A stretch of 64,000 bases of DNA, taken from contig CAJGDP010000005.1 of NCBI GenBank assembly GCA_904502235.1, positions 1 to 64,000 of the forward strand, in the 5' to 3' direction. Under the pieces are notes generated by a model. That model saw only the letters and a list, made by a program, of their open reading frames with translations. It searched no databases and had not been told where the DNA came from. The position numbers were made by a program, and so were the translations under genes. Shown here one piece after another: positions 41,255 to 49,539 of this stretch (its first letter is position 1; every line of letters begins with the position of its first letter). This DNA is from an uncultured Bacteroidaceae bacterium. GTDB taxonomy: Bacteria; Bacteroidota; Bacteroidia; Bacteroidales; Bacteroidaceae.

Positions 41255-42124
41255 TTATAGATCAATAGAGTATTCAAATCCTATGGCATGACCGTCGGGG
41301 TCGTTACCGCTGACATCCTGATAAAGATAATACAATGAGATTGAATTGTCCTTGTTTATCTTGTATGATGCGCCGGCACGATAACGTGCCTTGTCGAATG
41401 CCTGCCATTTGTCGAGGCGTGTATACAGTTCTGCCGAGATGAATGGTGTTATCTTGCAGTTAGGGATATCGTACTTTACATTTAAGCGTGAACGTAAAGA
41501 CAAGTTATTCTTTGCCTCCTTGAATTCTGGTGATGTTTCTGAAAATTCCTTCCATTCACCCTTGATTCCACCTTCGCGTTCCCAACGGTATTTAGTTTCG
41601 GTTGTTGTAACAGAACCTGTATGGGTATATTGCAGACGCTCGCGCAACGATATTTCGAACCTGCCCACTTTGTATTCACCGGTGAGAGTTACATAGACTC
41701 TGTTTCGGTTAGCCCAATATGCTGCATCTATGTTGTAGTCGTATTCGTCAACTTCTGGAACGAAATCCTTTAGGCTCTTTTCGCTCAGAGTGTGTCCATA
41801 GATGAAGCAGTATCCTATATTGGCTTTGATTTCAGCTTTGTCGCTGCCATTGTAACCGAACTCCTTCCACTCCTTGATTTTGTAGTCGAGTTTTGCACCC
41901 AATGCAATACGTTCAATATTGCTTACGGCTTCAATGGAGCGAATTTCTGCGTCAATTACAAACTTTGTCTTCTTGTTCACCTTTTTGGAAAACTCGAATG
42001 TTCCCCATACACCGAATTCGTCACCGGTCTCTTGGGCTTGTGTGTTAAAGAATGGCGCAAGGCATAATGCTATTGCGCAAATGCCCTTTGCTGCTATATG
42101 CTTAATTCTTGAGTTTGTATTCAT
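41255..42124 (-). CDS. Outer-membrane barrel protein, DUF2490-like
   Basis: A 289-residue protein with a signal peptide (residues 1-30, ending NTQA). The rest is alternating amphipathic strands (FGVWGTFEFSKKVNKKTKFV, VYVTLTGEYKVGRFEISLRE, RAGASYKINKDNSISLYYLY) ending FEYSIDL, typical of DUF2490 barrels. The start overlaps the end of the DUF4956 gene by 23 bases in another frame, so the two are translationally coupled. It could be the outer-membrane pore or anchor of the VTC-operon system; that role is inferred. Confidence 0.75.
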   Translation of the reverse strand: MNTNSRIKHIAAKGICAIALCLAPFFNTQAQETGDEFGVWGTFEFSKKVNKKTKFVIDAEIRSIEAVSNIERIALGAKLDYKIKEWKEFGYNGSDKAEIKANIGYCFIYGHTLSEKSLKDFVPEVDEYDYNIDAAYWANRNRVYVTLTGEYKVGRFEISLRERLQYTHTGSVTTTETKYRWEREGGIKGEWKEFSETSPEFKEAKNNLSLRSRLNVKYDIPNCKITPFISAELYTRLDKWQAFDKARYRAGASYKINKDNSISLYYLYQDVSGNDPDGHAIGFEYSIDL

Positions 42125-42950
42125 CTACGGGCGCTTTTAATGTTGTGTCAACAGAATTGTTCGCATCTTTACTGCGGTAATACATCTTTACAATGGCCGC
42201 ATCTTTCAGGAAATCGATGCTTCCAACCTCTACCTTCTCAATCTTTAATCCTGTGCGTTTTTCAAGGTCGGCGATAAGCTCTTCTCTCTTTTCGGGAGTG
42301 ATAAGGTTAACGTTGTCGTATTTGATGACCTTGTATGAGTAGTGGCTGATGAGCAGTTTGCTCTCACAAAGCCAAATGGACACAATGAACAATGTATTTA
42401 TAATCAGAACTTCGCCATAGCTCAATTCGCTCACTGTCAAACCATTGATGGCGCTTATTGCAATGATTATGAACAGGTATGTCATTTCGCGTATGGCAAC
42501 CTGCTCGGTGCGGTAACGTATGATGCTGAATATTGCAAAAAGTCCCAATGCTATACCGGCTTTGAGTTTCACATCGCCCAATACATATATGAGCATAAAG
42601 GTGCTTATGGCAATCAGGATGTAGGTGAAGAAGAACTCTCCACGCTTACACTTGGGGTAGTAGAGTCCGCGCACCACAATCATTATGGCAATTAGGTTGA
42701 TTATGAATGCTATAAGCAAATCCTTGACGTGTGGTATGTCGATGAATTTGTTGTCGCTGATTCTTTTTTCCTTTATGCCTATTGACATTTTCGCATCCTT
42801 GTCGTTTTCATCAAAGTCATAACTGTTGTCCATTGCTTCCGAAATTACATAGTCTTCGGCAGTTGCAGTTATTGGAAACGACTGGGCTGTTGCCTGATTG
42901 CAGAAACCTAAAGTCATGCAAAACAGCAGTAAGGTAATAATGTTTTTCAT
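42102..42950 (-). CDS. DUF4956 membrane protein
   Basis: A 282-residue inner-membrane protein. A signal-like N-terminus (residues 1-22) leads to a periplasmic acidic segment, then five hydrophobic helices at about 76-94, 108-125, 130-144, 156-172 and 180-195. The conserved family stretch RYRTEQVAIREMTYLF (145-160) sits between helices, and a cytoplasmic ferredoxin-like C-terminal domain follows (LIADLEKRTGLKIEKVEVGS). DUF4956 proteins are recurrent neighbours of VTC-domain proteins. It starts 13 bases after the VTC gene. Confidence 0.85.
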   Translation of the reverse strand: MKNIITLLLFCMTLGFCNQATAQSFPITATAEDYVISEAMDNSYDFDENDKDAKMSIGIKEKRISDNKFIDIPHVKDLLIAFIINLIAIMIVVRGLYYPKCKRGEFFFTYILIAISTFMLIYVLGDVKLKAGIALGLFAIFSIIRYRTEQVAIREMTYLFIIIAISAINGLTVSELSYGEVLIINTLFIVSIWLCESKLLISHYSYKVIKYDNVNLITPEKREELIADLEKRTGLKIEKVEVGSIDFLKDAAIVKMYYRSKDANNSVDTTLKAPVDEYKLKN

Positions 42951-42963
42951 ATCAGGTATTGTT

Positions 42964-43731
42964 TTATAGTTTATTCTCTATTTTGGAAATCATAATCAGG
43001 CGTTCCTTGAAGTTGTTGCGCCTGAGTGTATGTTGTGTCAACGCGCTGCCTATGCAGTATTTGCTGAACCCGGAACGCTTGATGCGCACTTCCCGCAATA
43101 TCTCAAGAGCTGGGGAGGGTACATTGCCGTCGCGTTTAAGTTCTATGATGGCAACATGGTCGAGCTTCTCGTGTCTGTCGCTTTTCAGATGGTGGAATTT
43201 CAGATTGAAATCTATTGTGAGTCTTTCCGTCTTGTCGTAGTTTACCAATGTTATACGGTTGAACCAATTCTCAATGACAGGAGTAATCTCCTCAATAGTG
43301 TACCACGCATGTTTTGCCATGAAGGGAACTATATTCCCGAGCTCGTCCATCACAGAATCGTGTCCTTGTATCGAAATGCGTTTTTTCTTAGTACGTCCGT
43401 GGTTGTTCTTGTTCTTTATTTCAAAGAAGGTGTCATTGCTGTCGAGATATGTCCTCACTCTGATTTTCTCTCTTGTAACTCTGCCACAATGGTGCATATT
43501 GTACATCTGGTAGTCATCTGTATCGAAATATGTGGTGTGGTAGCTTGCAATGCGTTTCCCGTTTATGTTTTGTATGAAATATTTGCCTTGGACTGCAAGC
43601 AGAAAGGTGTGCAACTGTTTTTCCGTTGCCACAAATTTTGTGTCGGTACGGTTCATCAGTTTTATCCCCGACATTTCCTGCAAGGTTATCGGTGGTAAAA
43701 GTTGTGCCTTGTCTGTAATGCTGTTGTCCAT
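42964..43731 (-). CDS. VTC-domain polyphosphate polymerase family protein
   Basis: A 255-residue cytoplasmic protein of the VTC/triphosphate-tunnel fold, which in yeast Vtc4 makes polyphosphate from ATP. The tunnel residues are kept: R28/K32 (NRTDTKF), the YFDT strand at 68-71, K89/R91/R93 (EKIRVR), E104/K106/K108 (FFEIKNK), D174 (RLTIDFNL), E197/K199 (IIELKRDG) and K224 (GFSKY). It therefore looks catalytically competent, though the product here is unproven. It is the first gene of a five-gene operon; no CotH kinase gene, its frequent partner, is present. Confidence 0.87.
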   Translation of the reverse strand: MDNSITDKAQLLPPITLQEMSGIKLMNRTDTKFVATEKQLHTFLLAVQGKYFIQNINGKRIASYHTTYFDTDDYQMYNMHHCGRVTREKIRVRTYLDSNDTFFEIKNKNNHGRTKKKRISIQGHDSVMDELGNIVPFMAKHAWYTIEEITPVIENWFNRITLVNYDKTERLTIDFNLKFHHLKSDRHEKLDHVAIIELKRDGNVPSPALEILREVRIKRSGFSKYCIGSALTQHTLRRNNFKERLIMISKIENKL

Positions 43732-43752
43732 CTGTAATTGCGTATATCGTTA

Positions 43753-43780
43753 CAAAAATAAACAAAAGATTTATAAACAA
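43753..43780 (-). promoter_or_regulatory. Promoter of the VTC operon
   Basis: On the minus strand, TTTG in the distal copy of a 15-base tandem repeat, about 17 bases, then TATTTTTG (43760-43753). The predicted transcript start is about 17 bases before the ATG at 43731. Confidence 0.6.
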
Positions 43781-43789
43781 AAGATTTAT
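43760..43789. repeat. Two tandem copies of a 15-base repeat
   Basis: AAACAAAAGATTTAT occurs twice in direct succession (43760-43774 and 43775-43789). On the minus strand each copy provides a CTTTTG element next to the VTC-operon promoter. Confidence 0.85.
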
Positions 43790-43861
43790 AGTGTTATTCT
43801 TTTATAAAATATGGTTTTCAATACTATAAAACTCTTTATTTCGTAGTTGAAAATGTTTTGT

Positions 43862-43869
43862 TATCTTCG
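43862..43869 (+). promoter_or_regulatory. Promoter -7 box of the HD-domain gene
   Basis: TATCTTCG, 29 bases before the ATG at 43899. Confidence 0.55.
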
Positions 43870-43898
43870 CATTGTTAAAAAAACGACAATGAACGAAT

Positions 43899-44438
43899 AT
43901 GGATGTAAATGAAATTATTGATAAATATTATCCGTTGGATAATGAACTGAAAAATATTTACATGGTGCATGCATGTAAGGTTGCGGAATTCGCATTGGAA
44001 CTAGCAAAGAAACATCCTGAATTGAATATGGATTTGCAGTTTATTGAAGAGGCAGCTATGTTGCACGATTTGGGGATTTTCCTGACAGATGCTCCGGGAA
44101 TACATTGCTATGGAAAAGCGCAGTATCTGTGCCATGGTGTTCTTGGCGCGGAATTGTTGCGTTCTTTGGGGTACGAAAGCCATGCGAGGGTCTGTGAACG
44201 CCACACAGGTACCGGTTTGTCAAAGGAGCAGGTGCTTGCTAACGGATGGGGTATGCCTGCGAAGGACTATTTCCCGGAAACTCTTGAGGAACAGCTTATA
44301 TGTTTTGCCGATAAATTTTTCTCAAAGACCAAATATCTTAACTCTGCACGTACATTCGAGCAGGTTGTTGAGAGTATGTCCAGAATATCAGAGGAGTCTG
44401 TGAAAAAAGTCAAGGAATGGGCTGTTTTGTTCATGTAA
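43899..44438 (+). CDS. HD-domain phosphohydrolase
   Basis: A 179-residue cytoplasmic protein of the HD superfamily, which hydrolyses phosphate esters such as nucleotides. The metal-binding pattern is present: His24 (MVHACKVAEF), His56-Asp57 (AAMLHDLGIF), His79 (LCHGVLGAELL) and His102 (CERHTGTGL). It has one domain and no sensor or effector partner, so the substrate is not predictable. It is divergent from the VTC operon; the 167 bases between them hold both promoters. Confidence 0.85.
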   Translation: MDVNEIIDKYYPLDNELKNIYMVHACKVAEFALELAKKHPELNMDLQFIEEAAMLHDLGIFLTDAPGIHCYGKAQYLCHGVLGAELLRSLGYESHARVCERHTGTGLSKEQVLANGWGMPAKDYFPETLEEQLICFADKFFSKTKYLNSARTFEQVVESMSRISEESVKKVKEWAVLFM

Positions 44439-44516
44439 AACGGTGATTTGTCTCCCAATTATATACTTTTAAGTATATTTTCGAGAAAAAATAAAAAAAT
44501 ACTCCTTTAATTTTTG

Positions 44517-44524
44517 TAATTTTG
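44517..44524 (+). promoter_or_regulatory. Promoter -7 box of the lptD-like gene
   Basis: TAATTTTG, 24 bases before the chosen ATG 44548. Confidence 0.5.
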
Positions 44525-44547
44525 CTTTCTGTTATGTGCGTTGGCAA

Positions 44548-47280
44548 ATGAATCACAGGTTGTTTAAGGGAGTTTTATTGGCATTTCTGTTGGCAGTATT
44601 CGCATTCGCGTCTTCTGTCAAAGCATTGCCGTCCTCTTATTCTTCAGTGAACCGTTCTTGCCTTTTGCAGGATACATTGCTGACCGACTCACTGGCTACA
44701 GACAGTGTCAAGCCTAAGAAAAAGGATGCGATTGATGCGCCTGTCTACTATGAGTGTACCGATTCAATGGTGTGGTCGCGTGGAGGAAATGCCTATCTGT
44801 ATGGTGAGGGTAAGGTGAACTACGACAGGATAGAACTTACTGCAAGTGTCATCTCTATGAATATGGACAGCAGTGTGGTTCATGCCATGGGACGTGCCGA
44901 CTCCACCGGTATTATAACGGGCTTGCCGATATTCAACGATGGCGGAACGCCTTATGAGTCGGACCGCATGGCATATAACTTCAAGACAAAGAAGGGTTTC
45001 ATCAACAATGTATATACACAACAGGGTGATGGCTATCTTATGGGTGGCAAGGCAAAGAAGGACTCTTCAGATGTATTCTATTCGCAGGACGGTATGTATA
45101 CCACTTGCGACGCCGAGCATCCTCACTTCTATATCAGACTGACACGTGCCAAGGTGCGTCCGAAAAAGGATGTCGTTTCCGGTCCTTTGTATCTGGTGGT
45201 TGCTGATGTTCCATTGCCGTTGGCACTTCCGTTCGGTTATTTCCCATTCACGGAAAATTATTCGTCAGGTTTCATAATGCCGTCGTATGGCGATGAAACG
45301 GAACGCGGCTTTTATCTGCGCGACGGTGGATACTATTTTGCCATAAGCGACAAGTTCGATCTGCGCCTTACCGGAGAAATCTTTACCAAGGGGTCTTGGG
45401 GCGTGAGCGCTGCGTCCACTTATGCAAAACGCTACAAATTCTCGGGAAATGTCAGCCTGAGTTATCTGGTAACAAAGAGCGGTGAAAAAGGATTGCCCGA
45501 CTATGCTGTCGGAAAGAACTTCAGAGTTCAATGGAGTCACAGGCAGGATGCAAAGGCTATGCCCAATACGAATTTCTCGGCAAGTGTGAATTTCGCCACA
45601 TCCGATTACGAACGTGCCAATCTGAACAGTCTCTATAATCCGGCACTCAACTCGCAGAGCGTAAGAACCTCAAGTATCAACTTTTCGCATACGTTCCCTA
45701 GTATAGGACTTTCGTTGTCGGCAACAATGAATATTTCGCAGACAGTGCAGGATTCAATGCTGTCGCTGACATTGCCTACCCTCAATGTCTCGTTGTCCAA
45801 GAAATATCCGTTCAAACGCAAGAAGCGTGCCGGAGATGAACGCTGGTATGAAAAGATATCGTTGTCTTACAACGGCCAGATGAGTAACAGTATCAGCACA
45901 AAAGAGGATAAACTTTTCAAATCAAGTCTGGTTAACGACTGGAGAAACGGTGTGAAGCATAGTATTCCAATCAATGCGACTTTCCAGCTGTTCAATTTCA
46001 TAAACATCACTCCAAGCTTCAGTTATACCGAACGCTGGTATTTCAAAAAGGTTAACCAGAGTTGGGATGAGACTACCGGGAAAGTTGCCAAGGATACCAT
46101 TCATGGTTTTCATCGTGTATATAACTACAATGTGGCTTTGTCGGCAAATACAACACTCTATGGTTTCTACAAACCGGCAAGTTTTATAAAGAACAGTCGC
46201 ATACATACGGTACGCCACGTATTCAAGCCGTCGGTTTCGTTGACTTATGCCCCCGACTTTGGTAGTGCACGCTACGGCTATTATGAAACTTATGTGTATA
46301 CCGATGAAGATGGAGAAGCACGTACGGTGGAGTATTCACCCTATCAGGGTAGCCTATACGGAATACCTTCAAAGGGTGAGACCGGAAGCATTTCGTTGAG
46401 CGTCAGCAATAATCTTGAAATGAAATGGCGCATGAAGAACGATTCGCTGAAAAAGGTGAGTATTATCGACGAGCTCGGTGCATCGTTGTCGTATAACCTT
46501 GCGGCAAAAGTGCGTCCGTGGAGCGATTTGTCAACCCGTCTCAGGTTGAAGCTTACAAAGAACTATACATTCAGTTTCAATGCATCATGGGCAACGTATG
46601 CCTATGCGTTCAACGACCGTGGTCAGGTTGTTGTGGGTGAGCGTACAGAGTGGTCGTATGGACGTTTCGGCCGTTTCCAGGGAATGAGTCAGAACCTTTC
46701 TTATACCTTCAACAACAAGACTCTGGATAAGGTCAAAGAACTTTGGAAAAAGTTGACCGAAAAGGATGAGGAACCACCTGCGGAAGGTGAAGGGAATGAA
46801 GCGGAGCAGAAGCCGGAAGAGAGTCTGCAGAAAAGTTCATTCAAGAGTTCCAGAACCAAGAAATCGAAGAATGCCGATCTGGATGAAGACGGTTATATGC
46901 CGTTCAAATTCCCTTGGAGCCTAACTTTGTCTTATGGTATAAATATGGCAGAGGACAGATCTGCCGAGATTAATCTTAGAAATATGCGATATCCCTATAA
47001 GTTTACTCAGAACCTTAACATTTCGGGAAATATCGGAATTTCGGATAACTGGCGTATAAACTTCACCTCGGGATACAATTTTGAATACAAGAAGCTTACA
47101 ACCACTACTTTGAATATCTCGCGCGACCTGCACTGTTTCGAAATGTCGTGCGGTATAGTGCTCGCTCCTTATACATCGTTCAACTTCTGCTTCAGAGCGA
47201 CATCGGCTATGCTTGCGGACTTCCTTAAGGTTGAAAAACGAAGCGACAGAAGTTCTAATGTGCAGTGGTATAACGATTGA
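44548..47280 (+). CDS. lptD: LPS-assembly outer-membrane protein, LptD-like
   Basis: A 910-residue outer-membrane protein. A signal peptide (about residues 1-27, ending VKA) is followed by an OstA/jellyroll region (DSMVWSRGGNAYLYGEGKVNY and ELTASVISMNMDS, to about residue 180), then VPLPLALPFGYFPFTENYSSG, typical of the jellyroll-to-barrel junction, and a large barrel with strands to the end. A cytoplasmic-looking Lys/Glu insertion near 730-785 is probably a loop. LptD inserts lipopolysaccharide into the outer leaflet. A GTG at 44536 would add four residues; ATG 44548 is preferred. The stop abuts the convergent ung stop with no base between. Confidence 0.8.
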   Translation: MNHRLFKGVLLAFLLAVFAFASSVKALPSSYSSVNRSCLLQDTLLTDSLATDSVKPKKKDAIDAPVYYECTDSMVWSRGGNAYLYGEGKVNYDRIELTASVISMNMDSSVVHAMGRADSTGIITGLPIFNDGGTPYESDRMAYNFKTKKGFINNVYTQQGDGYLMGGKAKKDSSDVFYSQDGMYTTCDAEHPHFYIRLTRAKVRPKKDVVSGPLYLVVADVPLPLALPFGYFPFTENYSSGFIMPSYGDETERGFYLRDGGYYFAISDKFDLRLTGEIFTKGSWGVSAASTYAKRYKFSGNVSLSYLVTKSGEKGLPDYAVGKNFRVQWSHRQDAKAMPNTNFSASVNFATSDYERANLNSLYNPALNSQSVRTSSINFSHTFPSIGLSLSATMNISQTVQDSMLSLTLPTLNVSLSKKYPFKRKKRAGDERWYEKISLSYNGQMSNSISTKEDKLFKSSLVNDWRNGVKHSIPINATFQLFNFINITPSFSYTERWYFKKVNQSWDETTGKVAKDTIHGFHRVYNYNVALSANTTLYGFYKPASFIKNSRIHTVRHVFKPSVSLTYAPDFGSARYGYYETYVYTDEDGEARTVEYSPYQGSLYGIPSKGETGSISLSVSNNLEMKWRMKNDSLKKVSIIDELGASLSYNLAAKVRPWSDLSTRLRLKLTKNYTFSFNASWATYAYAFNDRGQVVVGERTEWSYGRFGRFQGMSQNLSYTFNNKTLDKVKELWKKLTEKDEEPPAEGEGNEAEQKPEESLQKSSFKSSRTKKSKNADLDEDGYMPFKFPWSLTLSYGINMAEDRSAEINLRNMRYPYKFTQNLNISGNIGISDNWRINFTSGYNFEYKKLTTTTLNISRDLHCFEMSCGIVLAPYTSFNFCFRATSAMLADFLKVEKRSDRSSNVQWYND

Positions 47281-47946
47281 TTACCAGTTGATTTCCTCCT
47301 TGCCGTGTTTGGCTAGATAGTCGTTTGCCAATGTGAAGTGATGGTTACCGAAGAATCCCTGATATGCTGAAAGCGGTGAGGGATGCGGTGATTTCAGGAC
47401 AAGATGTCTTGTGGTGTCAATGAATGCACCTTTCTTCTGCGCATAGCTTCCCCATAGAATGAATACAATATTCTCTCTGCGTGTTGCAAGTTCGCGTATG
47501 GCGGCATCGGTAAACTCTTCCCATCCGCGTTTCTGATGTGAACCTGCTTGTGATGCACGCACGGTCAGTGTGGCATTCAGCAACAGTACGCCCTGGTCGC
47601 TCCAACGTGTGAGATCTCCGTCCTGTGGAATGGGATTTCCGGTGTCGTTATGGATTTCCTTGAATATGTTCAGAAGTGAAGGCGGAAAAGCTATGCCTTT
47701 GTTTACCGAGAAACATAAGCCGTTGGCTTGTCCTGTACCATGATAAGGGTCCTGACCTAAAATAACTACTTTGACTTTGTCGAACGGGCAGTGGTCAAAA
47801 GCATTGAAGATAAGTCTTGCCGGAGGGTATATGGGTGTGCAGCCTTTGTACTCCTCTTTTACAAAGGTTGTCAGACGGATGAAATACTCCTTTTCGAATT
47901 CTTCTTTAAGAACCTCTTTCCAGCTGTTTTCAATCTTTACTTCCAT
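47281..47946 (-). CDS. ung: Uracil-DNA glycosylase
   Basis: A 221-residue family 1 glycosylase that removes uracil from DNA. The water-activating motif GQDPYHG is near residue 64 and the leucine-loop motif HPSPLSAYQGFFG near residue 189; VILGQDPYHGTGQANGLCFS and LLNATLTVR complete the core. An open frame extends upstream to 48297 through the proS terminator and into proS, in another frame, and is not real. ATG 47946 gives the usual N-terminus. It ends exactly where lptD ends, tail to tail. Confidence 0.97.
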   Translation of the reverse strand: MEVKIENSWKEVLKEEFEKEYFIRLTTFVKEEYKGCTPIYPPARLIFNAFDHCPFDKVKVVILGQDPYHGTGQANGLCFSVNKGIAFPPSLLNIFKEIHNDTGNPIPQDGDLTRWSDQGVLLLNATLTVRASQAGSHQKRGWEEFTDAAIRELATRRENIVFILWGSYAQKKGAFIDTTRHLVLKSPHPSPLSAYQGFFGNHHFTLANDYLAKHGKEEINW

Positions 47947-47959
47947 GGTGCTATAATTT

Positions 47960-47992
47960 AACAGGCGGATACAGTCAAAGTATCCGCCTGTT
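47960..47992 (-). terminator. proS terminator
   Basis: AACAGGCGGATAC pairs perfectly with GTATCCGCCTGTT around a 7-base loop, 12 bases beyond the proS stop. Confidence 0.82.
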
Positions 47993-48004
47993 GTCTGAAT
48001 GTTA

Positions 48005-49483
48005 TTAATATGCTCTTGCGAACAATACGCGGCGTGCCGATGGCTTGCCTGTAACCATACATGTGCCGGGTGTCTCGTCCCAGCCGATAGGAATACAACG
48101 GATTGTCGCTTTTGTCTCGTTCTTGATGAGTTCTTCTGTTTCGGGTGTTCCGTCCCAGTGTGCAAGGATGAAGCCGCCCTTCTCAATTTCGATCTTGAAT
48201 TCCTCGTAGCTGTCGACGCTGCGTGTGCATTCTTCACGCATGGCAAGTGCCTTGCTGTGGAGGTTTTTCTGTATGTTGTCGAGCAACTCCTTGACATACT
48301 CTGCTATGCCGTCAATCTGGCGTGTCTCTTTTTCCAATGTGTCGCGACGCATAACCTCAATTGTGCCGTTCTCAATATCGCGTGCACCAAGTACAAGGCG
48401 TACAGGAACACCCTTGAGCTCGTACTCTGCGAACTTGAATCCGGGACGACGGTTGTCGGCGTCGTCGAACTTTACGCTGATGCCCATCTTCTTGAGTTCT
48501 GCGATAATAGGATCGATCTTGTTCTTGATTGTATCCAACTGTTCTGCGTTCTTGTAGATAGGAACAATTACAACCTGAATAGGTGCAAGTGCCGGTGGCA
48601 ATACAAGACCGTTGTCGTCGGAGTGTGTCATGATGAGCGCACCCATAAGACGTGTTGAAACACCCCATGATGTTGCCCATACATATTCAAGATTGTTGTT
48701 CTTGTCGACAAACTGTACGTTGAATGCCTTTGCGAAATTCTGACCTAGGAAGTGTGAAGTACCGCACTGAAGTGCCTTGCCGTCCTGCATCATGCCTTCA
48801 ATTGTGTATGTGTCGAGTGCTCCGGCGAATCTCTCGTTTGCCGACTTTACACCCATTACAACCGGCAATGCCATGTAGTTGTTTGCAAAGTCGTTGTATA
48901 CGTGCAACATGGTCTGTGCTTCCTTTTCAGCCTCTTCGCGTGTCGCATGAGCAGTGTGTCCTTCCTGCCAAAGGAACTCTGCTGTACGCAGGAACAGGCG
49001 TGTGCGCATTTCCCAACGCATTACGTTTGCCCACTGGTTTACCATGATTGGCAGGTCGCGGTACGACTGTATCCAGTTCTTGTATGTACTCCATATGATT
49101 GTTTCTGAAGTGGGGCGGATAATCATCTCCTCCTCCAACTTTGCAGCTGGGTCTACAACAACACCGCTACCGTCGGCTGCGTTCTTCAGACGATAGTGTG
49201 TAACTACGGCACACTCCTTCGCAAAACCCTCCACGTGCTCTGCCTCGCGGCTGAGGAACGATTTTGGTATAAGCAATGGGAAGTAAGCATTTACATGTCC
49301 TGTCTCTTTGAACATATCGTCGAGAATGCGCTGCATCTTTTCCCAGATAGCATATCCGTAAGGCTTTATTACCATACATCCTCTAACGGGTGACTGCTCT
49401 GCCAAATCTGCTTTGAGTACAAGGTCGTTGTACCACTGTGAGTAGCTCTCGCTACGCTTGGTTAACTCTTTAAGTTCTGCCAT
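48005..49483 (-). CDS. proS: Prolyl-tRNA synthetase (short, archaeal/eukaryote-like type)
   Basis: A 492-residue class II synthetase charging tRNA-Pro. The N-terminus KRSESYSQWYNDLVLKADLA and PVRGCMVIKPYGYAIWE is that of the archaeal/eukaryotic-type ProRS, and there is no editing insertion between motifs 2 and 3. Class II motifs include RPTSETIIW and MRWEMRTRLFLRTAEFLWQEGHTAHA. The C-terminal zinc-type domain ends MVTGKPSARRVLFARAY. It lies 56 bases after asnA on the same strand without a visible promoter between, so the two may form one transcript. Confidence 0.96.
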   Translation of the reverse strand: MAELKELTKRSESYSQWYNDLVLKADLAEQSPVRGCMVIKPYGYAIWEKMQRILDDMFKETGHVNAYFPLLIPKSFLSREAEHVEGFAKECAVVTHYRLKNAADGSGVVVDPAAKLEEEMIIRPTSETIIWSTYKNWIQSYRDLPIMVNQWANVMRWEMRTRLFLRTAEFLWQEGHTAHATREEAEKEAQTMLHVYNDFANNYMALPVVMGVKSANERFAGALDTYTIEGMMQDGKALQCGTSHFLGQNFAKAFNVQFVDKNNNLEYVWATSWGVSTRLMGALIMTHSDDNGLVLPPALAPIQVVIVPIYKNAEQLDTIKNKIDPIIAELKKMGISVKFDDADNRRPGFKFAEYELKGVPVRLVLGARDIENGTIEVMRRDTLEKETRQIDGIAEYVKELLDNIQKNLHSKALAMREECTRSVDSYEEFKIEIEKGGFILAHWDGTPETEELIKNETKATIRCIPIGWDETPGTCMVTGKPSARRVLFARAY

Positions 49484-49539
49484 ATCTATAATTTTTTATT
49501 AATCGTTCAAGATTGTGTTCTAATTTATTCAATGAAAAA

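Noticed and set aside
47947..48297. Long N-terminal extension of uracil-DNA glycosylase
   Set aside because: It passes through the proS terminator hairpin and into proS in another frame. The conserved glycosylase starts at 47946.
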